Origin: Deltaproteobacteria bacterium
GTDB lineage: Bacteria; Myxococcota; Kuafuiibacteriia; Kuafuiibacteriales; Kuafuiibacteriaceae
Assembly (NCBI GenBank): GCA_020632995.1
Contig: JACKEN010000005.1
Span: forward strand, 372,001-436,000
Reading direction: 5' to 3'
DNA length: 64,000 bases
Shown piece by piece: positions 8,807-23,437 of this stretch. The translations under genes were made by a program, and so were the position numbers. The number at the start of each line of letters is the position of its first letter. Position 1 is the first letter of the stretch. The notes under the pieces were generated by a model, which searched no databases, was not told the origin of the DNA, and saw only the letters and a program-made list of their open reading frames with translations.

Positions 8807-9361
8807 GTGCAGGTGACCTTCGACAGCCGGCGCAAGAGCCTCGCCACGTTGGAGCGCGCCCACCCCGGCGCCCGGTTCATCGACGTGACCTCGAAGGCCG
8901 AGGCGCCGTGGGTCCAGCTGAGTCCGTTCTACCCCCACGGCGGGCTGCCGGTGCCCTTCAGCCCCGGTGTCACCGCAGCTTCCGTGGAGGGGATCTGGCA
9001 GGGGTTGAAGGTGTTCGAGCGGGCCGACGTCGACCCGGCGCGCTTCGAGATCACGTCGATGAAGGGCATCAAGCGCTCGGTCCGCGTGAACGGGCGGGTC
9101 CGAGGGCACAGGAAGGGGGTCGAGGGCACCGAGCTGCTCGACTACCCGTCCGCGCGCCGCCTCATCTACCTGCCCACCTACCGGTACGTGCTCGAGCACC
9201 TCGTGCAGGACCTCGTGCTCCGACTGCGCGCGCTGGCGGCGGAGGCGCCCCTGGTGCTCCTCGACTACGAGACCAACGGCGACGTGCGCCGGCTCGACAA
9301 GCCGCTGTCGCACGCCGCCCTGGTGGCGATGTACCTCCGTGGGACGTGGCCGGAGGCCTGA
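8807..9361 (+). CDS. Conserved hypothetical protein, probably DUF6939 family
   Basis: This 184-residue protein has blocks that look strongly conserved: SPFYPHGGLPVPFSPG, SVEGIWQGLKVFERADVD, SMKGIKRSVRVNGRVRGHRKG and ARRLIYLPTYRYVLEH. From memory these fit the DUF6939 family, which has no known function; the family name should be checked. It starts with GTG two bases after the DUF763 gene, so the two are translationally coupled and probably work together. The basic KGIKRSVRVNGRVRGHRK stretch would suit binding of nucleic acid. Confidence 0.6.
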   Translation: MQVTFDSRRKSLATLERAHPGARFIDVTSKAEAPWVQLSPFYPHGGLPVPFSPGVTAASVEGIWQGLKVFERADVDPARFEITSMKGIKRSVRVNGRVRGHRKGVEGTELLDYPSARRLIYLPTYRYVLEHLVQDLVLRLRALAAEAPLVLLDYETNGDVRRLDKPLSHAALVAMYLRGTWPEA

Positions 9362-9454
9362 GGGGAAGCTGAGCGCGCGCCTCCTGGTTTCCTCCCCATG
9401 CGGTGGGCGAAGTACTTGGAGCGCCGGATCGCCCGCGCTAGCCTCCTGAGGGGG

Positions 9455-10129
9455 ATGGGGGGCCGCCGGACATCACCGAAGCAGCGCCTCGTGCGCCTCG
9501 GCTACGGCCTCGTCTTCGTGGCGTGCTGCGGGGTGGCCGCCATCAACGCCGGCGTCCGGGTGGCGGGCGGGGCGCAAGTCTTCATCTACTCCCCCTTCTA
9601 TCTGCGCGAGAAGGCCCACGCCCTCGCCGCGCTGGCCCTCCACGGGCCCGCACACCTCTTCGGGGCCTGCGACGGGGCGCCAAACAAGCACGTGCGAGCG
9701 GCGGCCAAGAAGTATCGGGTGCCGGTGGCCCTGGCCGAGGCGGTAGCGCACCACGAGTCCACCTTCAACTCGCACGCGATCAGCCACGCGGGGGCGATGG
9801 GGCTCATGCAGATCATGCCCGACACCGCCGAGCACCTGGACCTCGGCGACCCCTTCGACCCCGAGGAGAACGCGGAGGCGGGGGTGCGGTACCTGAAGTG
9901 GCTGCTCCGTCGCTACGACGGCGACACCCGCCGCGCGGTGGCGGCGTACAACCTGGGGCCCTACGCGGTACCGAAGCAAGGCGTCTTGCGCCTGCCGGCC
10001 GAGACCCGGCTCTACACCGAGCGCGTGCTGGCCAGGGCCGAGCCCAAGAAGGAGCCTACATCGCCTCCGGCGCCCGGCAACACAGCAGGCCCAGGCCGTG
10101 GGCGAGGCAGTGCCGCACCCCGTCGATGA
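9455..10129 (+). CDS. Membrane-anchored lytic transglycosylase (SLT domain)
   Basis: The SLT domain cleaves peptidoglycan glycan strands to 1,6-anhydromuramyl products. Seen here are one N-terminal membrane segment (residues about 16-32) and the SLT core with catalytic glutamate in AVAHHESTFNSHAISHAG (residue about 101), then GLMQIMPDTA and AVAAYNLGP. I prefer the ATG at 9455, which has TAGCCT ten bases upstream (9439-9444); an in-frame ATG at 9398 would add 19 residues but would put that -10 inside the gene. The proline/glycine-rich tail overlaps the 3' end of argS by 74 bases, tail to tail. A GCAA-N6-TTGC palindrome is at 9976-9989. Confidence 0.82.
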   Translation: MGGRRTSPKQRLVRLGYGLVFVACCGVAAINAGVRVAGGAQVFIYSPFYLREKAHALAALALHGPAHLFGACDGAPNKHVRAAAKKYRVPVALAEAVAHHESTFNSHAISHAGAMGLMQIMPDTAEHLDLGDPFDPEENAEAGVRYLKWLLRRYDGDTRRAVAAYNLGPYAVPKQGVLRLPAETRLYTERVLARAEPKKEPTSPPAPGNTAGPGRGRGSAAPRR

Positions 10130-12041
10130 GCCACAGGCGGGCCCCCTTCAGGGCCTCGCTGTCCTCCACCAACACCCGCATCCCCCGGTCCCGGTTGCCC
10201 GCAGTAAGGTAACTTGCAGTGCTCTGGGCGATGTCGATCAGGGCCCGGACCACGAGCGAGGGCTCGTAGGCGTCGCAGGCCTCCTTGACCGCGTCGGGGT
10301 AGCCGCCGAGGGCCACCATCAGGGCCCGCTCCTCGGGCAGCGTCAGCAGGGTCGGGTCTGCCGCGGCCGGCACGCCGCCGCCCTTCCTCAGGATGCTGCA
10401 GGCCCGGGCGTGGCTGAACTGCACGTAGGGGGCGGTGTGGCCCGAGAAGTCCAGCACCTGGTCATAGTCGAAGGTGTAGTCGCTGGTCCTCAGGTTGCGG
10501 AGGTCGCCGAACATCACCGCGCCGACCCCGATGGCCTCCACCGCGTCGTCGAGGTGCTCGGGCGCGATCTTCTCGGACTGCTCGCAGATGGCCCTGGCCT
10601 TGGCGCAGGCCTTCTCCAGCACCTCGTCCAGGAACACGAGGCGGCCCTCACGCGTGCTCATGCCGTGCACCCGGCCGAACGCGACGTGCTGGCACCGGTC
10701 TGCCCACTCGAAGCCCATGGACCCGAGCGCCCGGAAGAGCTGCCGGAAGTGGAGCGCCTGATCTTGCGCCACCACGTACAGGGACCGCTGGAAGTCGAAG
10801 CGCTGAAAGCGGTCCTGCGCCGCCGCGATGTCGCGGGTGATGTAGAGGGTGGTGCCGTCGCGGGTCTTGACGATGGCGGGGGGCTCGCCCTTGTCGTAGG
10901 TCATGTCGATGACCTCGGCCCCCTCGCTCTCGCGGGTGCCGGGCTTGTCGCGCACCCGCTCCACCGTGGCGTCCAGCTTGTCCTGGTAGAAGGACTCGCC
11001 CTCGATGGACGAAAACGTGATGCCCATCCGGGCGTAGACCTTCTCGAACTCCTCGATCGAGGTGCGCCGGAACTCCTGCCACTCGGCGAGGGCGGCCTCG
11101 TCCTTGTCCTCCATCTTCTTGAGGAAGGCGCGGGCCTCCTGGTCCCGGGCCTCGACCTGGGGGAGCTCGGCCTTGGCCGCCTCGGCCGCCGCCTCGAGCT
11201 GGTGGAGCCAGTCGGTGCAGCCGTCGCTCAGGGGATCCGCGTCGCCGTCCGAGATGCCGCGCAGGGCCCGGAGCTTCTTCTCGAGCGCCTTCACCTGCTT
11301 GCCCATCTTCTTCTGGGTCTCGAAGTCCGCCCCGGCCTCGGAGACCAGCTTGGCGTGGGCGGCCTGGAGCTCGGAGACCAGCTCCCGGGCCATCTTGGGG
11401 GCCTCGATGGCGTCCTTCACCCGGCCCACGTCGGCCTCGCGGTTGGCCTTCACGTACACCTCCACCAGGTGCTTGGCGTCGGCGCGCTTGTCGGGATCCC
11501 CGTAGCGCTGAAAGCCGGTGGCGAGCAGGCCGAACTGCTTGCCCCAGTCGCCCAGGTAGTTGATGCCCGCCACCGTCCAGCCCGAGGCCCGGTGGAGGTT
11601 GGCGATGGAGGCCCCGATCACGGTGGATCGGATGTGGTGGAACGCCAGGGGTTTCGCGATGTTGGGGCTCGAGAAGTCGATCACCACGGTCTGGCCGCGG
11701 CCGCTCTCGTTCTCCCCGTAGCCGTCGAGGCGGGCCGCCGGCACCACCGTCTCGGCGAGGAGCCTGGTGGCGTACGTGACGTTGACGTACGGGCCCACCG
11801 CCTCTACGGATGCCCAGCGGTCGTCCTCGGCCAGGGCCGCGGCCAGGGTCTTCGCCAGCTCGGCGGGGTTCTGGCGCAGGGTCTTGGCCAGGGTGAAGCA
11901 CGGGAAGGCGAGGTCACCCTGGTCGGCGTTGGGGCGGCGGATCTGCCGCTCCAGCTCGGGGACGGCGTCCTCCGAAAGGCCTTGGCGGGAAGCCACGGCG
12001 GATGCGAGAGCTAGGCGGAAGCGGGCCAGAGGTGATGACAT
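10056..12041 (-). CDS. argS: Arginyl-tRNA synthetase
   Basis: The protein (661 residues) charges tRNA-Arg with arginine in the cytoplasm. It shows the class I ArgRS signature VIDFSSPNIAKPLAFHHIRS, a KMSK-equivalent GMSTREG with the following GRLVFLDEVLEKA, the DALRx-type helical anticodon domain, and a C terminus ending PEAM as usual for the family. The HIGH motif is unusual: the normal HVGH before LRST reads AFHH before IRST. A charged helical insertion (about residues 235-330) is present. The start ATG (12041) is 28 bases from the divergent mrp gene. Confidence 0.93.
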   Translation of the reverse strand: MSSPLARFRLALASAVASRQGLSEDAVPELERQIRRPNADQGDLAFPCFTLAKTLRQNPAELAKTLAAALAEDDRWASVEAVGPYVNVTYATRLLAETVVPAARLDGYGENESGRGQTVVIDFSSPNIAKPLAFHHIRSTVIGASIANLHRASGWTVAGINYLGDWGKQFGLLATGFQRYGDPDKRADAKHLVEVYVKANREADVGRVKDAIEAPKMARELVSELQAAHAKLVSEAGADFETQKKMGKQVKALEKKLRALRGISDGDADPLSDGCTDWLHQLEAAAEAAKAELPQVEARDQEARAFLKKMEDKDEAALAEWQEFRRTSIEEFEKVYARMGITFSSIEGESFYQDKLDATVERVRDKPGTRESEGAEVIDMTYDKGEPPAIVKTRDGTTLYITRDIAAAQDRFQRFDFQRSLYVVAQDQALHFRQLFRALGSMGFEWADRCQHVAFGRVHGMSTREGRLVFLDEVLEKACAKARAICEQSEKIAPEHLDDAVEAIGVGAVMFGDLRNLRTSDYTFDYDQVLDFSGHTAPYVQFSHARACSILRKGGGVPAAADPTLLTLPEERALMVALGGYPDAVKEACDAYEPSLVVRALIDIAQSTASYLTAGNRDRGMRVLVEDSEALKGARLWLIDGVRHCLAHGLGLLCCRAPEAM

Positions 12042-12069
12042 CGCCGGTCGCTCGTACGAAAGGGCAGCA

Positions 12070-13173
12070 GTGTTTGGCAAGAAGGACAAGGACGGTCTGA
12101 CGAAGGAGCGGGTCACCGCGCTGTTGAGCGAGGTGGTGGACCCGGTACTCCAGAAGAACCTGGTGGACGCCAAGATGGTGAAGGACGTCCAGGTGGAGGC
12201 CAAGCGGGTGCGGATCCAGCTGGAGCTGCCCACCCCGGCGTGGGAGCCGAAGGCGCTGCTGACCCAAGAGATTCAGCGGGTTGTGGGCGCCGCGGCGGGC
12301 GAGCGGGCGGTGGAGCTGGCCTTCGGGGCCGACGTGAAGCCGGTGCGGCCCATCGGGGCCGACAACCTGATGCCTCAGGTCCGGAACGTGATCCTCTTTG
12401 CGTCAGGCAAGGGCGGGGTGGGGAAGTCCACCGTGGCGGTCAACGTGGCCACCGCCCTCGCCAACATGGGCGCGAAGGTCGGCCTGTTGGACTCCGACAT
12501 CTACGGACCCTCCATCCCCACCATGATGGGGACCCACGAGCGGCCCCAGGTGACCGGCCAGAAGCTGGTGCCGGTGGCTCAGCACGGGCTCAAGCTCATG
12601 AGCATCGGGTTCATCGTGGATCCGAGCGAGGCCATGACCTGGCGCGGGCCGATGCTGAACGGGGCGCTGATCCAGTTCATGCGGGACGTGGAGTGGGGTG
12701 ACCTCGACTACCTGATCCTCGACCTGCCCCCCGGCACCGGCGACGTGCAGCTCACGATCTCGCAGAACGTGAAGGTGGCCGGCGCGGTGCTCGTCTCGAC
12801 CCCCCAGGACGTGGCGATCGCGGACGTGACCCGCGGCAAGGCGATGTTCGACAAGGTGGGCATCAACACCTTGGGCGTGGTCGAGAACATGGCCTACTTC
12901 ATCTGCGACGGGTGCAGCAAGAAGCACCACATCTTCGCGGACGGCGGTGCAAGCCGGATTGCGAAGGAGATGAAGGTGCCGGTGCTGGGCGAGGTCCCCC
13001 TCGAGGTCAGCACCCGGGAGTCGGCGGACGCGGGCAAGCCCGAGGTCCTCTCGCACCCCGAGAGCGAGGCCTCCAAGGCGTTCTTCTCCATCGCCCGCCG
13101 CGTGGCCACCGAGCTCGCGGTGCAGGCCTCCAAGGTCACCGCGAAGCCCTCGGGCCTCAAGATCATCCAGTAG
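12070..13173 (+). CDS. mrp: Mrp/ApbC family iron-sulfur cluster carrier ATPase
   Basis: This 367-residue cytoplasmic P-loop ATPase (Mrp/NBP35/ApbC) binds and transfers Fe-S clusters to apoproteins. It has an N-terminal MIP18/DUF59 domain (about residues 10-90), a deviant Walker A in ILFASGKGGVGKSTVAVN, the MinD-like DSDIYGPSIPTM, DLPPGTGD as Walker B region, and a C-terminal CxxC (ICDGCSKKH) for cluster binding. I use GTG at 12070 with AAGGG shortly upstream. It is divergent from argS over 28 bases that contain CGCTCGTACGA, also found in the palindrome at 1725-1738, and lies 15 bases before hisS, so mrp-hisS is probably an operon. Confidence 0.92.
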   Translation: MFGKKDKDGLTKERVTALLSEVVDPVLQKNLVDAKMVKDVQVEAKRVRIQLELPTPAWEPKALLTQEIQRVVGAAAGERAVELAFGADVKPVRPIGADNLMPQVRNVILFASGKGGVGKSTVAVNVATALANMGAKVGLLDSDIYGPSIPTMMGTHERPQVTGQKLVPVAQHGLKLMSIGFIVDPSEAMTWRGPMLNGALIQFMRDVEWGDLDYLILDLPPGTGDVQLTISQNVKVAGAVLVSTPQDVAIADVTRGKAMFDKVGINTLGVVENMAYFICDGCSKKHHIFADGGASRIAKEMKVPVLGEVPLEVSTRESADAGKPEVLSHPESEASKAFFSIARRVATELAVQASKVTAKPSGLKIIQ

Positions 13174-13188
13174 ACGGGGCGCTCCGCC

Positions 13189-14583
13189 ATGGCCAAGAAG
13201 ACCCTCACCAAGCCCGCCAAGGGCACTCGCGACTTTTTGCCCGAGGACCTCCGACGGCGGGAGTACGTCACCGGCGTCATCCGGGAGGTGTACGAGGCCC
13301 ACGGCTTCGTCCCCCTCGAGACGCCGACCTTCGAGCGCCTCGAGACCCTGCTCGGCAAGTACGGCGACGAGGGTGATCAGCTGGTGTTCAAGATCCTGCA
13401 CCGGGGTCAGCAGCTGGTGGACGGGATCCGGCAGGCCAGCCTGCACATCGCGGAGCCCGGGAACATCGTGGTGGGGCGGAGCGGCGAGACCGCGGCGGGG
13501 GCGGAGAAGCTCCTCGCCGACATGGGCCTGCGCTACGACCTGACCGTGCCCCTGGCCCGGGTCTACGCCGAGTACCCCGGGAAGCTCCCGGCGGTGCTGA
13601 AGCGGTACCAGATCCAGCCGGTGTGGCGGGCCGACACCCCGGGCAAGGGGCGCTTTCGCGAGTTCTACCAGTGCGACGTGGACGTGGTGGGCTCGCCCTC
13701 CCAGGTGGTGGAGGCCGAGGTCACCGGCGCGGTGGCCCAGTGCTTGGAGCGGTTGGGGTTCGAGGACTACCAGATCCGCCTGAACCACCGCGCGCTCCTT
13801 CGCGCCCTCATCGAGGTGGCGGGGATCGACGTGGCCCAGGAGACCGAGGCCATCGTGGCCCTCGACAAGCTCGACAAGGTGGGGGCCGAGGGCGTCCTGG
13901 CCGAGCTGGAGCAGAAGGGCGTGGCGGCCGAGGCCCGGCAGCAGCTGTTGGACCTCGTGCTGGGGTCGCCGACCCTGGAGCAGCTCGGGGCCCGGGTGGC
14001 CGGGCACGCGGGCGGCACCGCGGCGGTGGCCGAGCTGCAGGAGATCTTGCGGCTGGCCGCCGTCACCCCGGCGGGTGCGCGGCTGTGCTTCGACCCCACC
14101 CTGGCCCGGGGCCTGGGCTACTACACCGGGGCGATCTTCGAGATCCAGGTCAAGGACCTCGCCGGGTCGCTCGGGGGCGGTGGCCGCTACGACGGGCTCA
14201 TCGGGATGTTCTCGGGCAAGGACGTGCCCGCCTGCGGCTTCTCGATCGGCCTCGAGCGGATCCTGGTGGTGATGGAGCAGCGGGGGATGTTCAAGGACCT
14301 CGGGGCCGGGGTGGACTGCGTGGTAGCCGCCACCGAGCCGGACCGGGTCGAGGCGGCGCTCCAGCTCTCGTACCAACTCCGGCAGGCGGGGTTGCGGGTG
14401 GAGCTGTCGCCCAAGGCCGACAAGCCGGGGAAGGTCCGGAAGGCGGCGGACGGGCGCGGGGTGCCGTGGGTGGTGCTGGTGACCGCGGAGGAAGGCTCGG
14501 CGCTGTTGTGGAGCCGGGCCAAGCCGGAGGTCACCGACGACCGGGTGCCCGAGGCGGCGCTGGCGGAGCGGATGCAGGGCTGA
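13189..14583 (+). CDS. hisS: Histidyl-tRNA synthetase
   Basis: This 464-residue class II synthetase charges tRNA-His. Motifs seen: KGTRDFLPED at the N terminus, motif 2 in GRFREFYQCDVDVVG, the histidine-specific region LARGLGYYTGAIFEIQ, motif 3 in ACGFSIGLERI, and a C-terminal anticodon-binding domain from about residue 370. It is somewhat longer than the 420-430 residue bacterial type and reads more like the longer HisRS group. It follows mrp by 15 bases on the same strand. Confidence 0.93.
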   Translation: MAKKTLTKPAKGTRDFLPEDLRRREYVTGVIREVYEAHGFVPLETPTFERLETLLGKYGDEGDQLVFKILHRGQQLVDGIRQASLHIAEPGNIVVGRSGETAAGAEKLLADMGLRYDLTVPLARVYAEYPGKLPAVLKRYQIQPVWRADTPGKGRFREFYQCDVDVVGSPSQVVEAEVTGAVAQCLERLGFEDYQIRLNHRALLRALIEVAGIDVAQETEAIVALDKLDKVGAEGVLAELEQKGVAAEARQQLLDLVLGSPTLEQLGARVAGHAGGTAAVAELQEILRLAAVTPAGARLCFDPTLARGLGYYTGAIFEIQVKDLAGSLGGGGRYDGLIGMFSGKDVPACGFSIGLERILVVMEQRGMFKDLGAGVDCVVAATEPDRVEAALQLSYQLRQAGLRVELSPKADKPGKVRKAADGRGVPWVVLVTAEEGSALLWSRAKPEVTDDRVPEAALAERMQG

Positions 14584-14607
14584 GGCCCGGCCGGGTCGAG
14601 AGCAGGG

Positions 14608-15909
14608 GTGGCGCCGCGCACGGACACCGTCGGCCATTGCGCCAGCGTCGATGCAGGAGAGGTTGCGTCAGACGAGGTGTCGGTGGGGCTGGCGCGCCTC
14701 GAGCAGGTGCATCGGGTGGCGGTGGGCGCGCTCGCGCTCCTCGTCGGCCTCATGGAGGGCCCGGCGCAGGTCGCGCTCGCGTTGACCGCGGTGACCACTC
14801 TCGCGACCGGGCGGCTCCGCGGCTACCGGCCCGGGGTGATCGAGCTCGGGGTGCTGGTGTGGGTGCTCGCCGGGTACGCAGGGCTCCTCGACACCGTGGC
14901 GCCCCATGTCTCGTCCGCGGGCGCGCTCGCGCCGCTCCACGTGCTCGCGGTGCCGGTGGGTGCGCGGGCCCTGCGGGGGCTTCGGCTTCGGCCCTACGTG
15001 ATCCTCGCGCTCGTGGGTATCGGCGTGAACGCGGCGTACGGGATCTTGCAGGTGCTGGTGGGCGACCTCCCACTCGAGGAGGCGATCGCGCGGCGCGCCC
15101 CGCTCGAGTCGCTCCGGGACCCGGAGGCGCCACATCGCATGATCATGGCGCGCGGGCTGTTCTACAACCGCCTCAAGCTCGCGCACGTCGGGGTGGTCGG
15201 GCTCGCTCTCGCGGTGCTCGCGGCGCTCCATGGCGACAAGCGCGATCGCTGGTGGGCGTGGCTCGCCGCGGCGGTGATCGGGGTCGCGGTGCTGCTGACC
15301 TTCCGGCGCGCCGCGCCGCTCGCGCTGATGGTGGGCTTCGGGGCCCTCTTGCTGGTGCGTGGCAAGCTGCGCGCGCTGCCCGCGCTCGTCGTCGCGGTCG
15401 GGCTGCTCGTGGCCGGGCTCAGCTTCACGGGGATCGGGCAGCGCCGGGCAGAGAGCTTCTCGCATGACGTCGAGTCGCGCCTGTGGCTCTTCTCGCTCGG
15501 CCTCGAGATCTGGCGCGAGCACCCGCTGGTGGGGGTGGGCCATGGTGCCTACGAGAGCATCGCGGAGCCCCGGCTCCCGCCCAACGGGCACAACGACTTG
15601 CAGGCCACGAGCCCGCACAACCAGGCGCTGCACGTCCTGGCGGAGACCGGCCTCCTTGGGGCGCTCGGGTTCTTCTTCGCGCTCGGCTGGGGCCTGTGGC
15701 GGCTGGGGCGGCGTCTGCACGAGAGCTGGGACCCGGTCGACGCGCTCGCGGTGTTGGCGCTCGCGACGTTGAGCGCGCTCGGGGCGGTACACACCGTGCT
15801 GTACCACCCGAACGTGGCCATCGTGTGGTGGTTGGCGATGGGCGTGGCGGTGCGGCGGCGCTCGAGCGGCGGCGCCGAGCGGTCGGAGGCCACGGCGGGG
15901 CCCTCGTAG
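14608..15909 (+). CDS. O-antigen ligase/polymerase-like membrane protein
   Basis: This 433-residue polytopic membrane protein has about ten hydrophobic segments and the Wzy_C/O-antigen-ligase pattern: LLTFRRAAPLALMVGF, a periplasmic stretch with SRLWLFSLGLEIWREHPLVG and GHNDLQATSPHNQALHVLAETG, then closing helices. The HNxxL...E-G-G/L motif in the large loop is the conserved active region of WaaL/Wzy enzymes. It probably transfers or polymerises lipid-linked glycans at the periplasmic face. The first GTG (14608) is 24 bases after hisS; a second in-frame GTG at 14677 is an alternative start. No other glycan genes are nearby. Confidence 0.78.
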   Translation: MAPRTDTVGHCASVDAGEVASDEVSVGLARLEQVHRVAVGALALLVGLMEGPAQVALALTAVTTLATGRLRGYRPGVIELGVLVWVLAGYAGLLDTVAPHVSSAGALAPLHVLAVPVGARALRGLRLRPYVILALVGIGVNAAYGILQVLVGDLPLEEAIARRAPLESLRDPEAPHRMIMARGLFYNRLKLAHVGVVGLALAVLAALHGDKRDRWWAWLAAAVIGVAVLLTFRRAAPLALMVGFGALLLVRGKLRALPALVVAVGLLVAGLSFTGIGQRRAESFSHDVESRLWLFSLGLEIWREHPLVGVGHGAYESIAEPRLPPNGHNDLQATSPHNQALHVLAETGLLGALGFFFALGWGLWRLGRRLHESWDPVDALAVLALATLSALGAVHTVLYHPNVAIVWWLAMGVAVRRRSSGGAERSEATAGPS

Positions 15910-16035
15910 CTCCCTTGTCGCGCCGGTGGCCCGGTGGTACCGCGCCCCTGTGCCGGCCGCAGCAGGCTGGCCAGGAGGTCTACGGTGCGAACTCGCAAGC
16001 GGAGCGCGCGGTCGGGCGAAGCCCGGCCGAGAGGG

Positions 16036-16590
16036 GTGGGCCGGCTCCGTCGACCCGAAACCCTTGGAGTCGTCTTGATGAACGTGGGGCTGATGCTCGC
16101 GGTGGTCGGCTGCAAGCCGACGGACGCAACCCCGCCTGCAACGCCGAAGGCGGCGTCAGCGCCCGCGAGCCAGCCTGCGGCCCCGGCGCCGCCGGTGGCG
16201 CCAGCGCCCGCGAGCCAGCCTGCGGCCTCGGCGCCGATCGTGCAGGAGCAGGCCGCAGCCGCGGTGGGAGGGTTTGCGGCCCTCAAGGAGTCCCGGGTGA
16301 GTGGCGCCTCCTGCGCCTACGAGTTCGCCCCCGGCCAGGCACTGTCGGGGGCGGCCTTCGAGCACGACGGGGACGAGTCGTGGGTCGGGCTGGCTGGCAA
16401 GGGCGACGTAAGGGTGAAGAGGATCCCCGCCGACGGGAGCTTCGGGGGCGAGGTGGAGGAGTTCGAGCTGCCGGACGGCGCCGGGCACCTCACCGTCGCT
16501 CACACCAAGCACGAGATGACCTTGAGCGGCTCGGCCGCCGGGGCAGCGGGCAGCGTGACGGTCAAGTTGCAGGGTGGTTGCGGGGACTGA
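16036..16590 (+). CDS. Small lipoprotein with Ala/Pro-rich linker
   Basis: I start at GTG 16036 (GAGAGG just upstream) because this gives a proper signal peptide: positively charged MGRLRRPETLG, a hydrophobic core and the lipobox VVGC (cysteine 26). The ATG at 16078 would leave no charged n-region. A low-complexity linker (residues about 35-75, APASQPAA repeated, see 16157-16227) leads to a roughly 100-residue domain with two cysteines and strands such as AGHLTVAHTKHEMTLSG. I do not recognise the domain. It would sit in the envelope. The 126 bases before it hold no gene I can see. Confidence 0.6.
   Translation: MGRLRRPETLGVVLMNVGLMLAVVGCKPTDATPPATPKAASAPASQPAAPAPPVAPAPASQPAASAPIVQEQAAAAVGGFAALKESRVSGASCAYEFAPGQALSGAAFEHDGDESWVGLAGKGDVRVKRIPADGSFGGEVEEFELPDGAGHLTVAHTKHEMTLSGSAAGAAGSVTVKLQGGCGD
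16157..16227 (+). repeat. Two 26-base direct repeats in the lipoprotein linker
   Basis: A 26-base unit at 16157-16182 is repeated exactly at 16202-16227 (period 45 bases, in frame), encoding the APASQPAA stretch. It is a recent in-frame duplication within a low-complexity linker. Confidence 0.9.
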
Positions 16591-16720
16591 CCCGTTGGTC
16601 AGCCGCGCGGGCATACGTCATGGTCGGCAGATCTGGTGAGGACTTGAGCGGCCCGGCGGGTCGGTGTGTCGGGAAGGCGCGAACAGGGCGACCCCGTAGT
16701 GACATCGAAGTGGGCGTACA

Positions 16721-16750
16721 TTGGGCGCCTTCGCCGAAGCAGCCTAGAAT
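16721..16750 (+). promoter_or_regulatory. Probable promoter of the outer-membrane protein gene
   Basis: TTGGGC (16721-16726) and TAGAAT (16745-16750) are separated by 18 bases. The ATG of the next gene follows 9 bases after the -10, leaving essentially no leader. The rest of the 169-base gap holds nothing I recognise. Confidence 0.5.
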
Positions 16751-16759
16751 CGGCGCCAA

Positions 16760-17919
16760 ATGGAGTACGCCAAGGCACGCCTGAGCGGGCTGCTGCTTGC
16801 GCTCTCGATCCTCACCCCATCCGCGAAGTCCGCCGCCGCCGAGCAGCCGTACTCGGTGTGCTGGGTCGAGCCCAGCGCGGTGAAGGGGAGCTTGCGCAAG
16901 CGCTTTCGGGCCGAGGTCGAGAAGGCCCTGACGGACGCGGCGCCCGACCACGTGGCGCCCGAGGTGCGGCGCGCGCCGTCGATCCGGCGCGCGCCCGCGG
17001 ACTGCGAGGCGTTGGTGGATCTGACCGCCACCGGCCCCATGTCCCGAGCGAAGCTCACCTTGCGCATCCTGAAGCCCGAGGTGAAGGACCCGCGCTTCGA
17101 CGTGGACCAGCTGGACCTGCGCAAGGACAACGCGGTGGTGCTGGGCGTGATGTCCGACTTCGTGTGGGAGCGGGTCGCGCCGCCCGCGCCCCCGCCTCCA
17201 CCCCCTCCGCCGCCCGAGCCGGAGCCCTTCGTCGACGAGCAGCTCGAGACCTTGAAGGCGGAGGCCGCGGCGGCCGAGGCGCCCCGCTCGGAGGCGCACC
17301 TCCCGGTGGCGAGCATCTCGGCCTCGGCCGGCATGCTCCGGCGCACCGTCGACAGCCCGCTCGGGGCCCAGGCCGCGGCCACCCTGCCCGCGGTGGGGGT
17401 GCAGCTCAGCTTGCACGTCGGGCGGTGGCTGCCCGCGAACCAGGACCTCGACCTCGAGGTGGCCTATCACCGACAGCTCGGCACCGCGCAGCTGAGCGGC
17501 ACCGACATCGCCCTCACCGCCGACCGCTTCCGCGCCACCGGGGTGTACCGCTGGTCCCCCGGCGCGATGCTGCCGCGCTTCGGCCCGCTGGTGGGCTTCG
17601 AGCTGCAGCGCTTCGAGCTGGACGACCCCGAGACGCTCTCCACCCGGCACGGGGTGATGCGGCTGGGGGGCTCGGTGCAGCAACCGATCTTGCAGAACGA
17701 GGAGCTGGACCTCCGGGTCGAGGTGCTGGGAGCGGCGCGCCTGTCGCCGGGGAGCGAGGGGGTCGCGTCCTCGGTGGGGTTCGACGTGGGCGGCGGCGTC
17801 TCCGCTGACCTGGGCATGGGCCTGCACCTCGCGGTGAGCGCCGCGGTGCGGCAGGCCGGGGGTGACGTGGGGGGTGAGGACTACTCGGAGCGCTTCATCG
17901 ACGCTCTGGGGGAGCTGGG

Positions 17920-17932
<13 letters not shown>
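16760..17932 (+). CDS. Probable outer-membrane beta-barrel protein with proline-rich linker
   Basis: This 390-residue protein has a Sec signal peptide (residues 1-27, ending SAAA), a soluble domain to about residue 135, a polyproline linker (PPAPPPPPPPPPEPEPF) and a C-terminal half of alternating amphipathic strands with short turns, ending in phenylalanine (GELGWVF). The final aromatic residue and strand pattern fit insertion by the BAM complex. The periplasmic domain with a linker resembles proteins that tie the barrel to peptidoglycan or to a partner, but I recognise no family. Its stop overlaps the next gene's start by 13 bases. Confidence 0.55.
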
Positions 17933-23382
<5,450 letters not shown>

Positions 23383-23437
23383 GGCGCACGTTTTTTCCGC
23401 AACTCGGCGCACCCCGGGCCGATAACCTCCGACGGAG

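Noticed and set aside
10098..12014. Long open frame on the plus strand opposite argS
   Set aside because: It is a shadow frame of a GC-rich gene; its translation is low-complexity Gly/Leu/Val/His sequence with no family features, while argS motifs are clear on the minus strand.
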